Assembly (NCBI GenBank): GCA_021790375.1
Contig: JAJYEB010000055.1
Coordinates: forward strand, 1 to 9,264
DNA: 9,264 bases
Direction: 5' to 3'
Origin: Chloroflexota bacterium
GTDB taxonomy: Bacteria > Chloroflexota > Limnocylindria > Limnocylindrales > CSP1-4
Positions within the stretch are counted from its first letter, which is position 1, and every line of letters begins with the position of its first letter. Under the pieces are notes generated by a model that was not told where the DNA came from, did no database searches, and worked only from the letters and a program-made list of their open reading frames with translations. The translations under genes were made by a program, and so were the position numbers. This document shows, piece by piece, positions 6,327-9,264 of this stretch.

Positions 6327-7159
6327 TCCGTGATCTCGGCGCGTTCCAGCACGATGGCCGACAGCACCGCGGAGATGGCGAGGTAGCCGGCCACGAGGAG
6401 GAGCGCGGTGGCCTGGTCGATGGTGTAGCGACTGGCCTGCTCCCCAATGGCGAGCGTCGAGGCGGGGTCCCGGAGCAGGGAGCTGACCACGCTGAACGGC
6501 AGGTACCGGACGTACTCGGGCCAGAAGCTGACGGCGAACGACTCCACGAAGTAGATCCCGATGCCCACGCCGAGGCCGGCCAGCTGGCTGCGGGCCAGGG
6601 TGGCGATCGCGAATCCGATGGCGGCCTGCTCCCCCAGGGCGAGCCAGCTGCGGACCAGCATCCACGGCAGCGATTGCAGCGTGCCGGCATCGCCGGCGCC
6701 GGAGAGCCCGATGCCGGCCAGGGTGGCCGCGAGGGCCACGGCCACCAGGCCCACCAGGAACGCGAGCAGCGACGCCGGGACCAGCAGCAGCAGGACCGCG
6801 GCCAGCTTGGTGAGGACGTACCGGCTCCGGCTCTCCCCCCGTGCGACCGCGACCTTGACCATGCCCCAGCCCCAGTCGGCTCCCGCCGCCGCCGCGCCGT
6901 ACGCGATCGCGAAGAGTCCGCCGATGCTGGCCACGAAGCTCACCACCGCGCCGTACGCGCCCGGGAACTCCAGGAGGGACCGGATCGCCGCCTGGGCCTG
7001 CGGGCCGCCGCCCTGGTCGGCCGGAAGCGTGGCCATCGTCCGGTAGCTCGCCCCGACGGCCACGAACAGGAGGACGAGCACGCCGAGGAAGATCCCGAGC
7101 GTGATGTACGTCGCGGGACGCTTGATGAGCTTGCGAAGCTCCCCCTGCAGCAGGCGCAT
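6323..7159 (-). CDS. ABC-2 type transporter permease
   Basis: This 278-residue integral membrane protein is the likely partner of the adjacent ATPase. It starts with an amphipathic basic segment (MRLLQGELRKLIKRPATY), typical of ABC-2/BcrB-type permeases. About six membrane segments follow, near residues 18-38, 70-92, 118-150 (probably two), 176-206 and 250-271. The motif ADWGWGMVKVAVARGESRSRYVLTK (93-117) matches the conserved cytoplasmic turn after the second membrane segment. ATG at 7159 overlaps the ATPase stop by one base (TGATG) and has GGGAG at 7167-7171 with 7-base spacing. Its own stop overlaps the tgt GTG. Transporters of this type usually export small molecules, lipids or peptides, or confer antibiotic or bacteriocin tolerance. 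The substrate cannot be read from the sequence. Confidence 0.88.
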   Translation of the reverse strand: MRLLQGELRKLIKRPATYITLGIFLGVLVLLFVAVGASYRTMATLPADQGGGPQAQAAIRSLLEFPGAYGAVVSFVASIGGLFAIAYGAAAAGADWGWGMVKVAVARGESRSRYVLTKLAAVLLLLVPASLLAFLVGLVAVALAATLAGIGLSGAGDAGTLQSLPWMLVRSWLALGEQAAIGFAIATLARSQLAGLGVGIGIYFVESFAVSFWPEYVRYLPFSVVSSLLRDPASTLAIGEQASRYTIDQATALLLVAGYLAISAVLSAIVLERAEITE

Positions 7160-8127
7160 CAGGTGGCTCCCGTGAGCGAGAGGAACAGCGTCTCGAGGTC
7201 GCTCCCGGACTCCAGGCCCGTGGCAAAGATTCCGGCCTGGGCGAGGGCCCGGTTGACCTCTCCCGCGCGCGACGGCTCGACGCGGACGGTGATCCACCCG
7301 TCCCCCTCCGCCTGGCCGGTCTCCTCCCAGACCGCGTCCGCCCCGATCACGCGGTCCAGCAGCGCCCGTGCCGCCACCGAGTCGGCCGGCTCCACGCGGA
7401 CGCGCACGTGCCCGGTCTGCGCGAGCATCTCTTCGAGGGCTCCCTGGCGGACCAGCCGGCCACGATTGACGATCCCGACCACGTCCGCCAGCTGCTGCAC
7501 CTCGGGCAGGATGTGGCTCGACACGAACACCGTGGTGCCCTGTCCGGCGAGACACCGGAGTGTCTCCCGCATCGCCACGATCCCCGCCGGATCCAGCCCG
7601 TTCGCGGGTTCGTCGAGCACCAGCAGCCGGGGCTCGGAGAGCAGCGCCGCGGCGATCGCCAGGCGCTGGCGCATCCCCGTGGAGTACGTCCTGACCTTGT
7701 CGGACGCGCGGTCGCGCAGGCCGACCAGGTCGAGCACTTCCTCCACCCGTCCCGGGCGCGGCGAGGCGCCGGTCGAGCCGATCACGTGGAGGTTGTCCCG
7801 GCCCGACAGGTAAGGGTAGAAGGACGGCGACTCGATCAGCGAGCCGACCTGTTCGAGCCGGTGACGGTCGCGCCACGTGAAGGGCCGGCCCAGGATCTCC
7901 ATCTCTCCGCCGTCCGGACGGATGAGCCCCATCAGGCACCGGATGGTGGTGGTCTTGCCGGCGCCGTTCGGGCCGAGGAAGCCGTACACGACCCCGCGGG
8001 GCACGGTGAGATCGAGGCCCTGGAGCGCCGGCGTGGTGCCGTACGACTTCATGAGCCCGTGGGTGGCCAGCGCGATCTCTCCGCCCTGCCCGGTGCCTCC
8101 GGGCCCAGCCTCAGCTGCGGCGCTCAC
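7159..8127 (-). CDS. ABC transporter ATP-binding protein, BcrA/LanF-like
   Basis: This 322-residue ATPase is predicted to energise the neighbouring ABC-2 permease. It has Walker A GPNGAGKTT at 52-60, signature YSTGMRQRL at 148-156, Walker B LLVLDEP at 168-174 with the D-loop NGLDP, and the switch histidine in VSSHIL (H205). At the Q-loop position the sequence is VGSLIESPSFYPYLSGRDNL (94-113), with Glu where most ABC proteins have Gln. That pattern is characteristic of the bacitracin/lantibiotic self-protection branch. A C-terminal domain of about 85 residues (240-322, VRVRVEP...ETLFLSLTG) follows, as in other BcrA/NatA-like ATPases. GTG at 8127 overlaps the ruvB stop (GTGA) and has GAGGGAG at 8135-8141, 7 bases away. 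The coupling to ruvB and tgt is a genomic fact; no functional link is obvious. Confidence 0.94.
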   Translation of the reverse strand: MSAAAEAGPGGTGQGGEIALATHGLMKSYGTTPALQGLDLTVPRGVVYGFLGPNGAGKTTTIRCLMGLIRPDGGEMEILGRPFTWRDRHRLEQVGSLIESPSFYPYLSGRDNLHVIGSTGASPRPGRVEEVLDLVGLRDRASDKVRTYSTGMRQRLAIAAALLSEPRLLVLDEPANGLDPAGIVAMRETLRCLAGQGTTVFVSSHILPEVQQLADVVGIVNRGRLVRQGALEEMLAQTGHVRVRVEPADSVAARALLDRVIGADAVWEETGQAEGDGWITVRVEPSRAGEVNRALAQAGIFATGLESGSDLETLFLSLTGAT

Positions 8128-9206
8128 TCGCGCGCTCCCTCGTTCGTAACGCCGTCCCAGAGCCCGACGTCGGTCCGCTCGGGGCGCCTGGGCTGCGGCA
8201 CCTCGAACCCGAGCCTGCGAAGGTGGTCCCGCGCGCGCTCGGTGGCCACTCGTCCCTGCGGGGTCCGGTCCAGGAACCCGAGCTGCAGCAGGTACGGCTC
8301 GTAGACGTCCTCGACGGTCTCGACCTCCTCGCCGATGACGGCGGCGAGAGCCGCCCCGCCGACGGGTCCCGACGCGAACTTCTGCACGATCGCGAGGAGC
8401 AACCGGCGGTCGGTGGCGTCGAGCCCCTCGTCGTCGATCTCCATCTCGCGCATGGCCGCCTCGGCCTGTGGTGCCGTGATGCGCTCCGCCCCGCGCACCT
8501 CCGCGTGGTCCCGGACGCGCTTGAGCAGGCGGTTCACGATGCGCGGCGTGCCGCGCCCGCGACGCGCCAGGACATCGACCGCGTCCTCCTCGATGGCCAC
8601 GCCCAGGATGGCGGCCGACCGGCGCACGATGGCCGACAGGTCGGCCGCGTCGTAGTACTCGAGCCGGTAGATCGCACCGAAGCGGTCGCGGAGGGGGCCC
8701 CCGACCCGACCGGCCCGGGTGGTCGCGCCGACCACCGTGAACGGCTTCAGCGAGAGGCGGAGACTGCGGGCACTCGGGCCGCGCCCGATCATCACGTCGA
8801 TGACGAAATCCTCCATGGCCGGGTAGAGGATCTCCTCGACCGTGTGGTTGAGCCGGTGGATCTCGTCGATGAACAGGACGTCCCGCTCCTCGAGGTTGGT
8901 GAGGATCGCGGCGAGGTCGCCGGCCCGCTCGATCGCCGGCCCGCTGGTGGTGTGGATGTTCACGCCGAGCTCGCGGGCGACGATGTTCGCGAGCGTGGTC
9001 TTGCCGAGCCCAGGTGGCCCGTACAGCAGGACATGGTCGGCCGCCTCACCGCGCCGCTTCGCCGCCTCTAGCAACGTGCCCAGGTTCCGCTTGACCTGCA
9101 ACTGCCCCACGTACTCGTCGAGGTGGCGCGGCCGCAGGCTCGTCTCGACGACGGCCTCCTCGACGGCGAGCGCGGCGGATCCGACGACGCGGGGAGCGGG
9201 CTCCAT
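8124..9206 (-). CDS. ruvB: Holliday junction branch migration ATPase RuvB
   Basis: RuvB is the hexameric AAA+ motor that, with RuvA, drives Holliday junction branch migration in recombinational repair. In the 360-residue form, the conserved opening SLRPRHLDEYVGQ leads to Walker A GPPGLGKTT (63-71), Walker B FIDEIH (112-117), sensor 1 GATTRAG (160-166) and the arginine-finger segment PLRDRFG (171-177). Sensor 2 is in GTPRIVNRLLKRVRD. The winged-helix end is VEDVYEPYLLQLGFLDRTPQGR. An in-frame ATG at 9248 would add 14 residues and follows directly on a TAG. ATG at 9206 is preferred because it matches family length and sits about 8 bases after a TGCTAGACT extended -10-like sequence, which would give a leaderless message. 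Neither start has a Shine-Dalgarno. A LexA-type box lies at 9252-9263. No ruvA or ruvC is visible; the upstream gene is outside the window. Confidence 0.97.
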   Translation of the reverse strand: MEPAPRVVGSAALAVEEAVVETSLRPRHLDEYVGQLQVKRNLGTLLEAAKRRGEAADHVLLYGPPGLGKTTLANIVARELGVNIHTTSGPAIERAGDLAAILTNLEERDVLFIDEIHRLNHTVEEILYPAMEDFVIDVMIGRGPSARSLRLSLKPFTVVGATTRAGRVGGPLRDRFGAIYRLEYYDAADLSAIVRRSAAILGVAIEEDAVDVLARRGRGTPRIVNRLLKRVRDHAEVRGAERITAPQAEAAMREMEIDDEGLDATDRRLLLAIVQKFASGPVGGAALAAVIGEEVETVEDVYEPYLLQLGFLDRTPQGRVATERARDHLRRLGFEVPQPRRPERTDVGLWDGVTNEGARE

Positions 9207-9214
9207 GGGGGCCG

Positions 9215-9223
9215 AGTCTAGCA
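9215..9223 (-). promoter_or_regulatory. Possible extended -10 element for leaderless ruvB
   Basis: The minus strand reads TGCTAGACT, an extended TGn plus a -10 hexamer matching TATAAT at 4 of 6 positions. The hexamer ends 8 bases before the ATG at 9206, so transcription would start at or within a base or two of the start codon. No good -35 is visible, and the sequence also lies inside the longer reading frame starting at 9248. Confidence 0.3.
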
Positions 9224-9251
9224 GGTGACGGGGGTCGGGGTCGGCCATCTA

Positions 9252-9263
9252 GAACGTCTGTTC
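9252..9263 (-). promoter_or_regulatory. LexA (SOS) operator upstream of ruvB
   Basis: GAAC-AGAC-GTTC on the minus strand matches the Gram-positive/actinobacterial LexA box GAAC-RNRY-GTTC at every position. It is the only GAAC-N4-GTTC that I found on scanning the window. It lies 45 bases above the preferred ruvB ATG and 3 bases above the alternative one. ruvB is an SOS gene in many bacteria, so the placement makes sense. The box is at the very edge of the window, so the promoter it would control is only partly visible. Confidence 0.72.
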
Positions 9264-9264
9264 A

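Noticed and set aside
6327..7226. Upstream extension of the tgt frame, open to 7226.
   Set aside because: It lies in another frame over the permease and lacks TGT homology; the GTGA overlap at 6323-6326 gives a sensible start.

Overview
The window is GC-rich bacterial chromosome (roughly 70% G+C by eye). All supported genes lie on the minus strand, so transcription runs from the right end to the left. The content is housekeeping: DNA repair and recombination, tRNA modification and RNA turnover. There are no phage, transposon, CRISPR, tRNA or rRNA signatures. The order ruvB ... tgt - (small ORF) - recA - recX - rny - ymdB-like, with Gram-positive-type RNase Y and a GAAC-N4-GTTC LexA box, suggests a high-GC member of the Chloroflexota (a Limnocylindria-like lineage is my guess). 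That placement is inference; no marker gene here proves it.

Right part (9264 to 5082): a probable LexA/SOS operator lies just upstream of ruvB. It is followed by ruvB, a BcrA/NatA-type ABC ATPase, an ABC-2 type permease and tgt. Every junction overlaps (GTGA, TGATG, GTGA), so these four genes look like one translationally coupled operon. In many bacteria queA sits between ruvB and tgt; here an ABC exporter pair takes that place. The TGT has two changes in its substrate pocket that resemble queuine-accepting enzymes.

Middle part (5081 to 2871): a 53-residue, charge-segregated small protein with a strong ribosome binding site lies 36 bases upstream of recA. After recA come a 192-base repeat-bearing spacer and recX. 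RecX carries a Gly/Pro/Arg-rich insertion that was partly built by an 18-base tandem duplication.

Left part (2870 to 1): a candidate promoter whose -35 overlaps the recX stop codon would give an rny transcript with a leader of about 165 bases and a hairpin against the Shine-Dalgarno sequence. RNase Y is followed 7 bases later by a YmdB-like metallophosphoesterase, then after 70 bases by the start of a PHP-domain phosphoesterase cut by the window edge. The three together look like an RNA/nucleotide-turnover cluster.

The most interesting points are the queuine-like TGT pocket combined with the absence of queA beside it, the SOS box at ruvB, the small conserved-looking ORF before recA and the rny leader. 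No wholly new system is evident; most of the window is conserved core genome.
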